This document shows positions 34,880 through 46,151 of a stretch of 64,000 bases of DNA, one piece after another. How positions within the stretch are numbered: position 1 is the stretch's first letter; every line of letters starts with the position of its first letter. The translations under genes were made by a program, and so were the position numbers. Below the pieces are notes generated by a model. It was not told the origin of the DNA, searched no databases, and saw only the letters and a list, made by a program, of their open reading frames with translations. The stretch comes from Gemmatimonadota bacterium (GTDB lineage: Bacteria > Gemmatimonadota > Gemmatimonadetes > Gemmatimonadales > Gemmatimonadaceae): positions 1 to 64,000 of the forward strand of contig JAJPIS010000061.1 of NCBI GenBank assembly GCA_021324635.1. The letters run 5' to 3'.

Positions 34880-36826
34880 ATGGTGCGCGCGCGCCTGGGC
34901 CGGATAGCGAAGCTGAGCTTCGCGCAGAAGATCCTGATCCTTCCCGGCATCGCGGCGCTCGCGCTCTTGCTCGTCGTCGGGATCACGATCGGATCGGACC
35001 GGATCAATCGGCAGCACCTCATGTCGATCCGGGACGGGTACTACCCCTCGGTCCAGGGGAGTCGCAGCCTCCAGGAGATCCTGGTCGCCCTCCAGCGCGC
35101 GTACGACGACGCGGTGCAGGAGGCCAATCCGATCCGCCTCCGCCAGGCCGACCAGTTGGCGAAGAGCTTCGAGGACACCCGGAGTCACCTTCTCCGGAAC
35201 GCCGTCGCCGATCAGGCGGCACTCGACTCGATCGGGCGTCAGTTCACCGCCTACGTGCAGGTCGCGACGGCGTCGACGACGCGGCTCATCGCGGGCGACC
35301 GCAGCCTGCGGGTCATCGCCGCCAAGGACTCGGCGACCGACGCCTACACCACGATCCGGCGCGCGCTCGGCGACCTGACCGAGCGCGACACCAAGGCGAT
35401 CGACCAGGCGTTCATGGCCGCCGATCAGGTCCAGCGGGCTACATTCCAGCGCATCGTCCTTCTGGCGATCGCGGCGACCCTCATGCTCGGCGTGCTCGCG
35501 GTCTTCGCGGTCCGATCGTTGACGCAACCCATGCTGGCGGCCGTGCAAGCGGCAGATCGCATCGCGCACGGCGACATGACGGCCACGATCGAGATTCGGT
35601 CGGACGACGAGATCGGGCAGTTGCTCGCCTCGATGCAGGCGATGCTCACCTATCTCCACGAGATGGCGGCGGCCGCCGAGGCCATCGCGCGGGGCGACAT
35701 GACGCAGCAGGTCACCCCGCGGTCGGAGGCCGACCGGTTCGGGCACGCGTTCGCGGCGATGAGCGCTTACCTCCGGGAGATGGCCTCGGTCGCGGAGCGT
35801 GTCGCCGGTGGGGACCTGAGCGTCGCGATTCAGCCCCGGTCGGACGAGGACATGCTCGGCCGGGCGTTCGCGATGATGGCCGGCTACCTGCGCGAGATGG
35901 CGGGGGTGAGCCGGGAGATCGCGGACGGGAACGTCGGCGTTCGGGTCGGGCCGCGGTCCGCCGCGGATACCTTCGCCCACGCCTTCGTCGGGATGACGGA
36001 GACCCTCGCCCGCACGGCCACGTCGCTCCGCGGGAGCGCGGGGGCGATCGCCGCGGCGGCGACCCAGGTCGCCGGGTCAGCGCACAGCCTCTCCGAGGGC
36101 ACGCGCGACGAGACAGCCGCCGTCCAGAGTACCCTGGCCGAAGTCGAGCGACTGAGCGCGCTCGCGGCCCGGACCGCGCAACATGGCGGCGACCTGCGGG
36201 CGATGGCCGAACGGGATGTGCGGAAGATGGAGGAAGGGAGTGCCGCGATCCGCGACACGATCGAGATGATGCGCACGATCCTGGCACGGATCGCGGTGAT
36301 CGACGAGATCGCGACCGAGACCAACGTGCTGGCGCTCAACGCGTCGATCGAGGCCGCGCGGGCGGGGGACCAGGGGCGCGGGTTCGCCGTCGTGGCGACC
36401 GAGGTGCGGGCACTCGCCGAGCGCAGCCGCCGGACCGCCGTCGATATCCGGGAGATGGCGGCCGCCAGCGAGCAGATCACCACGCGATCGGCGACGATCC
36501 TGACCGAGCTCGAACAGTCGATGGCGGGGACCGGCACGATCGTCGGCGACGTATCCGCCGCCGCCGGCGAGCAGTCGCGTGGCATCGGCGCCATCACCGT
36601 CGCGATGCAGCGGATCAACAGCGTCGCCAGTCAAAACAGCACGTCGGCGGAGGATCTGGCCGCCACCGCCCAGGAGATGGCTGCCCAGGCCGAAGCGATG
36701 CAGGAGCTCGTGCACTTCTTCCGCGTCCCGGGCGACGCTCCCCAGCCCGCGCCTGGCGGAAATGGCACCCACGCTCCCGCCGGGAACGGGCTCGTGCCTG
36801 CGGGCCGGCCCGCGCACTCCGCGTAG
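34880..36826 (+). CDS. methyl-accepting chemotaxis protein with four tandem HAMP-like units
   Basis: 648 residues. TM1 about 17-38, a helical periplasmic sensor about 39-190 without a PAS/Cache signature, TM2 about 192-211. Then come four repeats of about 40 residues, starting [16 protein letters not shown] (231), [16 protein letters not shown] (272), [16 protein letters not shown] (311) and [16 protein letters not shown] (350), each followed by a helix LREMA-type. This is a poly-HAMP array. The signalling hairpin tip is at about 475 ([20 protein letters not shown]). A flexible Pro/Gly tail ends the protein. No che genes are nearby. Confidence 0.92.
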   Translation: MVRARLGRIAKLSFAQKILILPGIAALALLLVVGITIGSDRINRQHLMSIRDGYYPSVQGSRSLQEILVALQRAYDDAVQEANPIRLRQADQLAKSFEDTRSHLLRNAVADQAALDSIGRQFTAYVQVATASTTRLIAGDRSLRVIAAKDSATDAYTTIRRALGDLTERDTKAIDQAFMAADQVQRATFQRIVLLAIAATLMLGVLAVFAVRSLTQPMLAAVQAADRIAHGDMTATIEIRSDDEIGQLLASMQAMLTYLHEMAAAAEAIARGDMTQQVTPRSEADRFGHAFAAMSAYLREMASVAERVAGGDLSVAIQPRSDEDMLGRAFAMMAGYLREMAGVSREIADGNVGVRVGPRSAADTFAHAFVGMTETLARTATSLRGSAGAIAAAATQVAGSAHSLSEGTRDETAAVQSTLAEVERLSALAARTAQHGGDLRAMAERDVRKMEEGSAAIRDTIEMMRTILARIAVIDEIATETNVLALNASIEAARAGDQGRGFAVVATEVRALAERSRRTAVDIREMAAASEQITTRSATILTELEQSMAGTGTIVGDVSAAAGEQSRGIGAITVAMQRINSVASQNSTSAEDLAATAQEMAAQAEAMQELVHFFRVPGDAPQPAPGGNGTHAPAGNGLVPAGRPAHSA

Positions 36827-36844
36827 CGGGCGGCGTCCACCGCG

Positions 36845-37387
36845 TCAGCGGCCGAAGCGACCCTCGACGTGGCCCTTTGCGAGCAGGTGGCCGCGCATCG
36901 AGAACACGAGCCGGGCACCGCTCATCGATGGGCTCGCCCCCTGGATCGAGGGGATGTCGAGCGCATAGACCGTGAAGATGTACCGGTGCGGGGCGTCGCC
37001 CGGCGGCGGGCAGGGGCCACCCCACGCGGCCGTGCCGTAGTCCGTCATCCCCTGTACGGTCCCGCGCGGTAAACCCTTCGTGGCCGCGCCCTCCTCCAGG
37101 CTGGTGACACTGGCGGGGATGTCGGCCACGACCCAGTGCCAGAACCCGCATCCGGTCGGCGCGTCGGGGTCGAAGCAGGTGAGGGCGAAGCTTCGCGTCT
37201 CCGCGGGCGCGCCCGTCCACGCGAGCTGTGGTGACACATTCTCCCCGCCGCATCCCGATAGCGCGACGCGGCGCGGAATCGACCCACCGGCCTCGAACGT
37301 CGCGCTCGTGACGCGCAGCTCCTTCCCGCCGGGCGCTTCATCAGGCGACCGAACAGTATCCTGGCGGTGTCTCACTGGGGATGTCAT
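36845..37387 (-). CDS. YbhB/YbcL family Raf-kinase-inhibitor-like protein
   Basis: 180 residues. GAGGAG lies 7 nt before ATG 37387. PEBP-family motifs: LSCGGEN-like GCGGENVSPQLAWTGAP, CFDPDAPTGCGFWHWVVADIP and GGPCPPPGDAPHRYIFTVYAL. The His and Asp residues of the anion-binding pocket are kept. Bacterial members bind small anionic or phospholipid-like ligands, and their roles are not settled. Cytosolic. Convergent with the MCP gene (18 bp apart). Confidence 0.93.
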   Translation of the reverse strand: MTSPVRHRQDTVRSPDEAPGGKELRVTSATFEAGGSIPRRVALSGCGGENVSPQLAWTGAPAETRSFALTCFDPDAPTGCGFWHWVVADIPASVTSLEEGAATKGLPRGTVQGMTDYGTAAWGGPCPPPGDAPHRYIFTVYALDIPSIQGASPSMSGARLVFSMRGHLLAKGHVEGRFGR

Positions 37388-37583
37388 GCGCTGTCTCCTC
37401 GCGCGGGTCCCGCCGCCGAGCGCTTGCGACCGCGCCGGGCGTGTGCAAGAACTGTGAATGGCTGACCGGTGTACGGAGGCGCGTCCGGTATCTAGAATAG
37501 GGCGAGACACATGTGTGGGGTAGCGCCGGCGGGGGGGCGGGGGGCGGGCGGGGTCGGAATGGCAGCGCGGCGGGCCGGCGGGC

Positions 37584-37622
37584 ATGTCGGCGCCGTGGTC
37601 GGCGTCAATGTCGGCGCCGTGG
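37584..37622. repeat. 15-bp direct repeat upstream of tldD
   Basis: ATGTCGGCGCCGTGG occurs at 37584-37598 and 37608-37622, a 24-bp period. The sequence GGCGCC in each copy is itself palindromic. It lies 45-80 bp before tldD in its presumed leader. It could be a regulator site or a simple duplication. Confidence 0.5.
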
Positions 37623-37666
37623 ATCGGGTCGCGGCACGCGGCCGCAGGACTTCCTTGGAGGGGTGA

Positions 37667-39313
37667 GTGACGGATCGTCGCGAGTTTCTCAAGCAGGGAA
37701 CGGCTGCCGCGGCACTGGTGGTGGCCCACACGCGGAGCGGCCGACTGTGGGCCCTTCCCCAATTCGGCGTGGCGAGCGAGACGCTGCCGCGCGCGGCGGC
37801 GGACCTCGCGGGTGACCCTCCCGCGATCAACGCCCTGCTGCTGGCCGCGATCAACGCCGCGCAGATGGCCGGCGCGCAGTACGCGGACGCCCGGATCCAG
37901 CGGCTCCAGCAGAACTTCGTCCTGACCCGCGAGCACCAGATCCTCAACGTCGTGGACACCGACACCCTCGGGTGCGGCGTCCGTGCCCTCGTCGACGGGA
38001 CCTGGGGTTTCGCGGCGACCCGGGCCCTGACCGAGGACGGCGTGCGCACGGCCGCGCAGCATGCCGTGTCGACCGCGCGTGCGAGCCGGATCGCCCGTGA
38101 CCGGCCCGTCGAGCTCGCCCCGGCCGAGGCGCACCCGAACGCCTCGTGGACCAGCCACTTCACCGTCGACCCCTGGTCGATCCCGCTCGAGCAGAAAGCG
38201 GAGCTGCTGCTCCGCGCCAACGCCGAGGCGTTGAAGGCGACCAATGTGAAGTTTGTGAACAGCGGTCTCTTCTTCGTCAAAGAGGAGCGGAACTTCGCGT
38301 CGACCCTGGGCTCGACGATCCGCCAGACTGTCGTGCGAAGCTACCCGACCATGCAGATCACGGCGATCTCGCCCGACCGGACCGACTTCCAGCTCCGACA
38401 GAACGTCCTCGCTCCAATGGGGCGTGGGTGGGAGTACGTCCTGGAGGCCGACCTGGTCGCGCACGCGCAGAAGTGGGGAGAAGAGGCGAACGAACGGCTC
38501 TCGGCCAAGCCGGTCGACGTGGGACGCTACGATCTCGTGCTCCACCCTTCGAACCTCTGGCTCACCATCCACGAGTCGATCGGCCACCCGACCGAGCTCG
38601 ACCGGGCGATGGGATACGAGGCGAACTATGCGGGGACGAGCTTCGTGGCTCCGCCCGAGAAGATGCTCGGGCAATTCCGGTATGGCCCCTCGTTCATGAA
38701 CATCCAGGGCGATCGGGCGCAGCCGGGGGCGCTGTCGACGATCGGATACGACGACGATGGTGTCGTACCCGACACCTTCCTGCTCATCAAGGGCGGCGTC
38801 GTCAATGATTACCAGACGACGCGCGAGCAGGCGACCTGGCTGCGCTGGTGGTACGACAAGCAGGGGCGCCCGATCCGCTCACACGGCTGCTGCCACTCGC
38901 AGAGCTGGGGGGACGTGCAGTTCCAGCGCATGCCCAACGTGTCGCTGCTCCCGGGCGCGCAGGACCACTCGTGGGACGACCTCATTGCCGCGACCGACCG
39001 CGGCATTGCCATCGTCGGTGATGGCTCGTTCTCGATCGACCAGCAGCGGTACAACGCGCAGTTCAGCGGCCAACTGTTCTACGAGATTCGCGGCGGCAAG
39101 ATCGTCGGGATGCTCAAGGACGTGGCCTATCAGATCCGAACTCCCGACTTCTGGAACTCGATGAAGATGATCGGCGGCAAGCGGAGCTACGAGGTGAATG
39201 GCAGCTTCTTCGACGGAAAGGGCCAACCGCCGCAGAGTAACGCGGTCAGCCACGGCGCCGTCCCCGCCCGCTTCGCGCAAGTCAACGTCATCAATACGGG
39301 GAGGAAAGCGTGA
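37667..39313 (+). CDS. tldD: TldD-type metallopeptidase, exported
   Basis: 548 residues. GTG 37667 with GGAGG at 37657-37661. The N-terminus TDRREFLKQGTAAAALVVA is a Tat signal, which cytosolic E. coli TldD lacks. The zinc motif H302-E-S-I-G-H307 (HExxxH) is present, with the third ligand expected among the Cys/His of SHGCCHSQ (about 408). TldD works with TldE to trim peptides or unfolded proteins. Here the partner follows with a 4-bp overlap, and the operon continues into moxR. Confidence 0.9.
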   Translation: MTDRREFLKQGTAAAALVVAHTRSGRLWALPQFGVASETLPRAAADLAGDPPAINALLLAAINAAQMAGAQYADARIQRLQQNFVLTREHQILNVVDTDTLGCGVRALVDGTWGFAATRALTEDGVRTAAQHAVSTARASRIARDRPVELAPAEAHPNASWTSHFTVDPWSIPLEQKAELLLRANAEALKATNVKFVNSGLFFVKEERNFASTLGSTIRQTVVRSYPTMQITAISPDRTDFQLRQNVLAPMGRGWEYVLEADLVAHAQKWGEEANERLSAKPVDVGRYDLVLHPSNLWLTIHESIGHPTELDRAMGYEANYAGTSFVAPPEKMLGQFRYGPSFMNIQGDRAQPGALSTIGYDDDGVVPDTFLLIKGGVVNDYQTTREQATWLRWWYDKQGRPIRSHGCCHSQSWGDVQFQRMPNVSLLPGAQDHSWDDLIAATDRGIAIVGDGSFSIDQQRYNAQFSGQLFYEIRGGKIVGMLKDVAYQIRTPDFWNSMKMIGGKRSYEVNGSFFDGKGQPPQSNAVSHGAVPARFAQVNVINTGRKA

Positions 39314-40760
39314 GCGCGCCCGGAGACACCTCGCTCATGGGCCGCCGCGCGGCCGTGGCGCGGGGGCTGTCGGCGGCGGCCGGTGCGGGGCGGCGGTCGA
39401 CGCCGGCCGGGGCCGACTTCGCGATCCTCTCGCGTGAGGAGTTGGAGGGCATCGCCGAGCGTGGCCTCAAGCGCTCGACCGCCGACGGGTGCGAGATCGA
39501 CGTCATCAGCACCGTACGAGGCAACACGCGCTTCGCGGCCAACCAGCTCGCCACCACCGGCGACGTTGTCGACACGACCGTCGTCGTCGAGAGCTGGTTC
39601 GGGCCGAAGCACGCGAGGGTGCAGGTCAACGACATCTCCGATGACGCCGTGGCGGCCGCGGTCGCGCGGTCGGAGCAGCTCGCGCATCTCGCGCCCGACG
39701 ACCCGGAGGCGATGCCAGCTCTGGGGCCGCAGACGATCCGTCCCGTGCCGGCGTACTTCGAGGCGACGGCGGCAGTGACGCCTGCCGACCGCGCTCGGGC
39801 GGCGCTCACCGTGCTCGAGTCGGCGCGGGCCGCCGCAGGCGAGCAGGCGATCAGGGCGGCCGGCTACATCGTGGTGACCGCGCGGGCGACGGTCGTGGCC
39901 AACAAGGCCGGCCTCTCTGCGTATCATCGGAGCACCGACGCCAACTACACGCTCACCGTCCGCACCGCCGACGGGCTGGGCTCCGGGTGGGCCGGGGCCG
40001 ACGAGCACGAGTGGGCGAAGCTGGACCCACAGGCGGTCGCCCAGCGCGCGGTCGAGAAAGCGCATCGCTCACGCAACGCCGTCGCCGTGGAGCCCGGGCG
40101 CTACACGGTGATCCTCGAGCCGCAGGCGGTGGGGGACCTCGTGCAGCTGCTGGGCTTCTCCCTCGATGCGCGGCTCGCCGACGAGGGACGGAGTCCGTTC
40201 GTCAACCCGGCCGGGGGCAGCAAGATCGGCCAGAAGGTGGCCGACTCGCGCGTCACGCTCTTCTCCGATCCGGCCGACCCGCAACTGTTGTCGACGGCAT
40301 TCGACGGCGAGGGCTTCCCGCTGGGTCGTCAGGTCTGGATCCAGGACGGCGTGCTCGCGAATCTCTCCTACACGCGCTTCTGGGCGCAGAAGCAGGGGAA
40401 GCCATTCACCGGACGCTTCAACTCGCTCAAGCTCGCCGGCGGCCCGACCCCGATGGAGGAAATGATCAAGGGGACGGAGCGGGGCATTCTCGTCACGCGA
40501 TTCTGGTATCTCCGCTCGGTCGATCCGCGCACCGCGCTGTTTACCGGGCTGACCCGGGACGGTACGTTCCTCATCGAGCACGGTGAGATCACGCACCCGG
40601 TGAAGAACTTCCGCTTCAACGACTCGCCGATCTTTCTGCTCAACAACATCGAGGCGATCGGGCCGGCGGCGCGCCTCGCGGGGACCGAGTCGGGCGGGGA
40701 CATCGCCATGCCCGTCGTGAAGGCGCACGACTTCAACTTTACAAGCCTCTCCGACGCTGT

Positions 40761-40764
<4 letters not shown>
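39310..40764 (+). CDS. tldE: TldE/PmbA-type partner subunit
   Basis: 484 residues. Start GTG 39310 inside the tldD stop (GTGA). It has the PmbA/TldD fold but no HExxxH, as expected for the non-catalytic subunit: TRFAANQLATTGD, the region RYTVILEPQAVGDLVQLLGF (where TldD has its zinc motif) and ILLNNIEAIG-like IFLLNNIEAIG near the end. The N-terminus MGRRAAVARGLSAAAGAG looks like a weak Tat/Sec remnant. The stop overlaps the start of moxR (GTGA). Confidence 0.88.
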
Positions 40765-41769
<1,005 letters not shown>

Positions 41770-41783
<14 letters not shown>

Positions 41784-42699
41784 GACGCCGGCGACCGTCT
41801 CCCCTTCGGCGCTCGCCGACGTCGGCCCGCTCCTCGACGCGCTTCGCGGTGTCCAGTGGCCGGCACAGGGCCGACTGGACGCTGGGCCGCCGGGGGTACA
41901 CCATTCCCGGAGGCGGAGCACGGGCTCCGAGCTCACGGAGTATCGCCCGTACCGTCAGGGCGACGATCCGCGCCGGCTGGACTGGAAGCTGCTGGCGCGC
42001 ACCGACCGCGCCTTCGTCCGTATCACCGACGACCACGCGATCTGGCCGACGATGCTGATCGTCGACGCCAGCGCCTCGATGGCGTTCCCGACAGATGGGC
42101 GAACCAAGTGGCAGGTGGCCCGCGCACTCGCGCTGGGCCTCGCGTCGGTAGCCCACGCCGGGGGTGACCCGGTGGGGCTCATGGTCGCCTCGGGTGACGA
42201 GCTCGCGCGGTTCCCGCCGACGACTCGTCGCGACACGGTGGCGGCGCTGGCGGCCGTCCTCGGCACGGTCGCACCTCGAGGGGTCGCCCATCTCGGGCGA
42301 TGCCTCGCACGGGCGGGGACGTTCACTCGGGGGCGGAGCGGGCGGGTCGTCGTCATTGGCGATTTCCTCGATCCGGATGTGCCCGCCCTGGTGCGAGCAG
42401 CACGCACGAGCGACGGCGAATGGTACGCCATCCATCTCGTCGCGCGGGCGGAGCTCGATCCGCCGACCGACGCACAGGTCGTCAGCGACCCCGAGGACCC
42501 GACGGTGCGGCGCACGTGGACGTCTCGGACGCGGGCGGCGTACGACGACGCGTTCCGGGCGTGGCGGGCGGGGCTCCAGGCGGAGTGGCTCGCGGCAGGG
42601 GCGTCCTTTCTGCTCGCGACCACCGATGACCCCGCGGATCGCCTCGTGCGCCGAGTCACGCGACTCGCATTCGATCGGACGGTGCCCGCCATCCGATGA
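41770..42699 (+). CDS. DUF58-domain protein (MoxR partner)
   Basis: 309 residues. ATG 41770 lies inside the end of moxR. The DUF58 core EYRPYRQGDDPRRLDWKLLA is at about 56, followed by a VWA-like metal site MLIVDASASMAFP (DxSxS variant) at about 96. No TM segment, so cytosolic or membrane-associated. DUF58 proteins are the usual substrates or adaptors of MoxR. ATGA overlap with the BatA-like gene. Confidence 0.92.
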
Positions 42700-43952
42700 C
42701 GTTCGGCGCGCCTGCGTTTCTGCTCGTGAGCGCCGTGGCGGCGGCGGCGATCGGGGCGCTGCACCTCATCACCCTGCGTGAGCCGCGCGGCACGATGCTG
42801 CCGACCGCGCGCTTCGTACCGAGCGGCACGAGCGTCGTCCGGCGGTGGATCCGACGACCGACCGACGGCCCGCTCCTCGCCTGTCGACTCGCCGCCGTCT
42901 GCCTCACCGGACTCGCCTTCGCGCGCCCCCGGCCGCGCGAGCCGCGCGTCGCGCTCGTCACGATCGTGGCGGCCGACCGCTCGGACGATGTCGCCGATCT
43001 CGGCGCGGTGGCCGACAGCGCGCGCCGTTGGACCGGGATGGAGGCCGCGGACGGCAGCGGTGCGGGCGCTCGACGGCGTGTGCTCCTGGTGCTCTTCGAT
43101 TCCTCGGCGCGCCTCGTCGAGTCGCACGTCGAGGATTCACTGGCGCGGCTCGCCGGGCCGCACGTCGCAGGGGGAGTAGTGAGCGGGATGCGGCACGGCT
43201 CGATCAGCACTGCCCTCGTGGCGGCGATGCAGGCCGCAGGGCGGTGGCGGGACCGCGCCGACTCGGTCGAGATGGTCCTGATCTCGCCGCTCGCCGCGGA
43301 CGAGGAGGATGCAGCGACTGGGCCGCTCCGGGCCCAGTGGGCCGGTCGGATCGGCGTCGTCCGGGTCGCCGAGCGGCCGGCGCCGCGCCCTGACAGAATG
43401 GCGCGACCGGTGGTGGATTGGCCGCCGGACGGACGCGCCGCGCACACCGTGCCCCGGGTGCCGGCGGACAGTGTCGGCGCGGTCGTCGCCGGCGATGTCG
43501 TCGTGGTCGCCGCGTTCGCGAGGCCCTGGCGGCTCGACGGGGCAGGTGGGCGCGTCGTCGCCCGCTGGAGCGACGGCGACCCTGCGGCCGTCGAGCGCGC
43601 CAGACGTGCCCCGGGCTCGTCGACGCCGGGTTCCTGCGAGCGCGACGTCGCGATTCCCATCCCGGCCGAGGGCGACCTCACACTGCGCCCGGAATTTCGC
43701 CGACTCCAGGCAGCGCTCCACGCACCGTGCGGGGCGGCCGACGACCCGCCGCCGGGCGGCCGGGCCCCGCTCGCCTGGACGGGCGCCGGCGCCGTGAGTC
43801 CGACGCGGGTCGCGATGGCGAGTGTCGGGAGGGGCGTTGATGCGGAGCCTCCGCGGCGGTCATGGCTCGGCGCGCTGTTGCTCGCCCTCGCGGCGTTGGC
43901 ACTGCTCGCCGAGCTGGCGATCCGGCGTGGCGCCGCCCGGCGGCCGGCATGA
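42696..43952 (+). CDS. BatA-like membrane protein with aerotolerance-regulator N-terminus
   Basis: 418 residues. The first 70 residues have the BatA_N pattern, a helix (FLLVSAVAAAAIGALHLIT) with REPRGTMLPTARF and a second helix. A soluble alpha/beta region of VWA size follows (ATIVAADRSDDVADLG) but without a clear MIDAS motif. One more TM helix (about 388-408) precedes a basic tail. The soluble domain probably lies in the cytoplasm or periplasm between anchors. Start overlaps DUF58 and stop overlaps the next gene, both ATGA. Confidence 0.78.
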   Translation: MTFGAPAFLLVSAVAAAAIGALHLITLREPRGTMLPTARFVPSGTSVVRRWIRRPTDGPLLACRLAAVCLTGLAFARPRPREPRVALVTIVAADRSDDVADLGAVADSARRWTGMEAADGSGAGARRRVLLVLFDSSARLVESHVEDSLARLAGPHVAGGVVSGMRHGSISTALVAAMQAAGRWRDRADSVEMVLISPLAADEEDAATGPLRAQWAGRIGVVRVAERPAPRPDRMARPVVDWPPDGRAAHTVPRVPADSVGAVVAGDVVVVAAFARPWRLDGAGGRVVARWSDGDPAAVERARRAPGSSTPGSCERDVAIPIPAEGDLTLRPEFRRLQAALHAPCGAADDPPPGGRAPLAWTGAGAVSPTRVAMASVGRGVDAEPPRRSWLGALLLALAALALLAELAIRRGAARRPA

Positions 43953-46075
43953 GCCGGGCCGGCGGTGCGACCAGGCGAGGTCCGGCCGCGGGCCCGGAGG
44001 TCCTGGTGCGCCGCGCACGCGCGGGGCTGGCCGGTGTGGCACTGGTGTCGGCCGCGTTCTGGGGGGTGGCCGCGGCGATGCTCGCACGCACGGTGGCGGG
44101 TGTGAGCGTGGGAGTGATCGCCGGGGCCGTGGCGGCCGGTCTGGTGGTCTGGCGCGCGCGCGCCGTGCGGTCGCCTGCCGAGGTGGCGCTCTGGATCGAG
44201 GCGCGCGTGCCCGCGCTCCGGTACGCCCTGGTCACGGCGATCGACCGCCGATCGGGCGGGACGGGCGAGGACGCGGGCGCGGGCGACGTACTGAGGCGCG
44301 CCGTGACCGACGCACAGGTGGATCTGATCGGCCTGCTCCGGCGCGCCGGATCACGCCACCTGCTCCCCGCGGCCGGCGGGTGCCTCGCCGCGATCCTGCT
44401 CGTCAGGCAGGTCACTCCGCCAGCGAGTGGGCGCCATGTCGCGCGCGGGGCGCACACCCTGGCTGACGTGCGGAGTCGGCTCTCGCCGATCACCGTTGTC
44501 ATCAGGCCGCCGGCCTATGCCAGGCTGCCCGCGCGTGCGCTGCGCGACCCGGCCGACGTCGCGGGGCTCGCGGGGAGCACGGTGCTCGTCCGCGGGCCCG
44601 GTGTTCCGGACGGGCTCGCGGCGACCTTCGAGGGCCAGGCTGGGCTCCCGGGGCCGGCCGCCGCGGTAGGGGGCTCCCCGAACCCGAGCGGAGGGACGAG
44701 CCGTACGTCGCGGGTGACGACGACGCTCGCCGTGCGCCCGGGGGCGGACGCAAGCGGCACGGGGTGGCAGGTCGTTGTCGGGATGCCCGAGGGTCCGGCC
44801 CTGCTGCGGATCAGGGATGCGAGCCGAGCGGCGGCGGAGCGATTGCTGATCCTCGCCCCCCAGCGCGATGCGCCGCCGGCCGTGGAGCTCATCCGGCCCT
44901 CGGCCGATACCGTGCTGGCAGCGGCCACCGGGGAGATTCCGCTCGAAGCTCACGCGAGCGATGACATCGGGCTCGCCGACGGCGCCTTCGAGGTCATCGT
45001 CACTGCAGGATCCGAGGAAAGCGGTGGTGTGCACGGTCGGGTGCTGACGCTCGGCCAGGTGCAGCTGTCGGCGGATGCGCATCGTCGCGAGGCCACACTC
45101 GTTGGCACGCTTCGCCTCGGTGCGCTCGCGCTCGGGCCCGGAACCGTCCTCTCGGTCCGAGCGATCGCGCACGACGGGAACGCGATCGAAGGTCCCGGGG
45201 TCGGGACGTCCGACACGCGGACGATCCGGATCGCGACGAAGGAGGAGGCCGACTCGATCGCCGTGCCGGGAGCCGCGCCGACTGTCAGCGACCGCTCACT
45301 CGAGAGCGAGCGCGCGATCGTGCTCGCGACGACGGCGCTGCTCCGGCGCCTGGCGCGCGCCCCGGCCCTTCCGAAGGACTCGCTCGTGGAGCGCACACGC
45401 CGTCTTGCCGGCCGCCAGGACGGCGTGCGGAGCGCCCTCACGGGGCTTCTCTCGGGCGGCGACGAGGGACAGATCCCGGTCGCTGACGCGCTGACCGCTC
45501 CCGAGCGGGCGCTCCTCGATTCCGCCCTGCGCGCGATGACGGACGCCGCGAGCGAGCTTGGTGCCATCGCGCCGCGCCGGGCGCTGCCGCTCGAACAGCG
45601 CGCCGCGACGATGCTGGACAGCGCGCGCGGGCTCGCGCCCAGGGTGTACATGCGGAGTCGTCCGCCGCGGATCGTGGTCGATGTGGGGCGCGTGCGGCTC
45701 ACCGGCACCGAGCACCCGCAGCCGGGGCCCCGGGCGCGCGGGCCGGTCCCCGATGTCAGCGCGGACCGGTGGCTGGCGCGCCTGGCGGCCCCCCTCGCGG
45801 CTCTTGCACGCGCGGGAGAAGAAGGGGCGAGCTCCGCGACGGCGGCGGAGTCCGCGCTCGGCGGTCCGGCCGCGCTCCGCGCGGTGATCGATTCGCTCGC
45901 CGTCATCCGGGTCGATGCCATGGCACCTGATCCGCCGCTCGGCGCGGCCCTCGGCGACCTGCTGACCGCCATTCGCGACGGGCGGGACGCGCGCGATGCA
46001 CTTGCCCACACGCGGACAGTCATCGGTGCAGGGCTCGAGGGTCGGGCGGGGCTCTCCGAGTGGATCCTACCATGA
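43949..46075 (+). CDS. large membrane protein, DUF4175-like
   Basis: 708 residues from ATG 43949 (ATGA overlap). Two TM helices at about 20-70 (GLAGVALVSAAFWGVAAAML and VGVIAGAVAAGLVVW) and a third at about 130-146 (LPAAGGCLAAILLV). A long extracytoplasmic part with beta-rich and helical segments follows. The layout (N-terminal TM pair, then large periplasmic region rich in Ala/Arg helices) resembles DUF4175 proteins found in MoxR loci. I cannot assign a biochemical role. Confidence 0.65.
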   Translation: MSRAGGATRRGPAAGPEVLVRRARAGLAGVALVSAAFWGVAAAMLARTVAGVSVGVIAGAVAAGLVVWRARAVRSPAEVALWIEARVPALRYALVTAIDRRSGGTGEDAGAGDVLRRAVTDAQVDLIGLLRRAGSRHLLPAAGGCLAAILLVRQVTPPASGRHVARGAHTLADVRSRLSPITVVIRPPAYARLPARALRDPADVAGLAGSTVLVRGPGVPDGLAATFEGQAGLPGPAAAVGGSPNPSGGTSRTSRVTTTLAVRPGADASGTGWQVVVGMPEGPALLRIRDASRAAAERLLILAPQRDAPPAVELIRPSADTVLAAATGEIPLEAHASDDIGLADGAFEVIVTAGSEESGGVHGRVLTLGQVQLSADAHRREATLVGTLRLGALALGPGTVLSVRAIAHDGNAIEGPGVGTSDTRTIRIATKEEADSIAVPGAAPTVSDRSLESERAIVLATTALLRRLARAPALPKDSLVERTRRLAGRQDGVRSALTGLLSGGDEGQIPVADALTAPERALLDSALRAMTDAASELGAIAPRRALPLEQRAATMLDSARGLAPRVYMRSRPPRIVVDVGRVRLTGTEHPQPGPRARGPVPDVSADRWLARLAAPLAALARAGEEGASSATAAESALGGPAALRAVIDSLAVIRVDAMAPDPPLGAALGDLLTAIRDGRDARDALAHTRTVIGAGLEGRAGLSEWILP

Positions 46076-46151
46076 CCGTGGGAGCATCCCGAGGTGTGAT
46101 CTTCGACCTCTCCGATCCGGCACACGCTCGCCGTGCCTGCGGTCGTCGCGC

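Noticed and set aside
42845-43393. 182-codon plus-strand frame inside the BatA-like gene
   Set aside because: Arg-rich alternate frame. The overlapping ATGA starts and stops fix the real frame.
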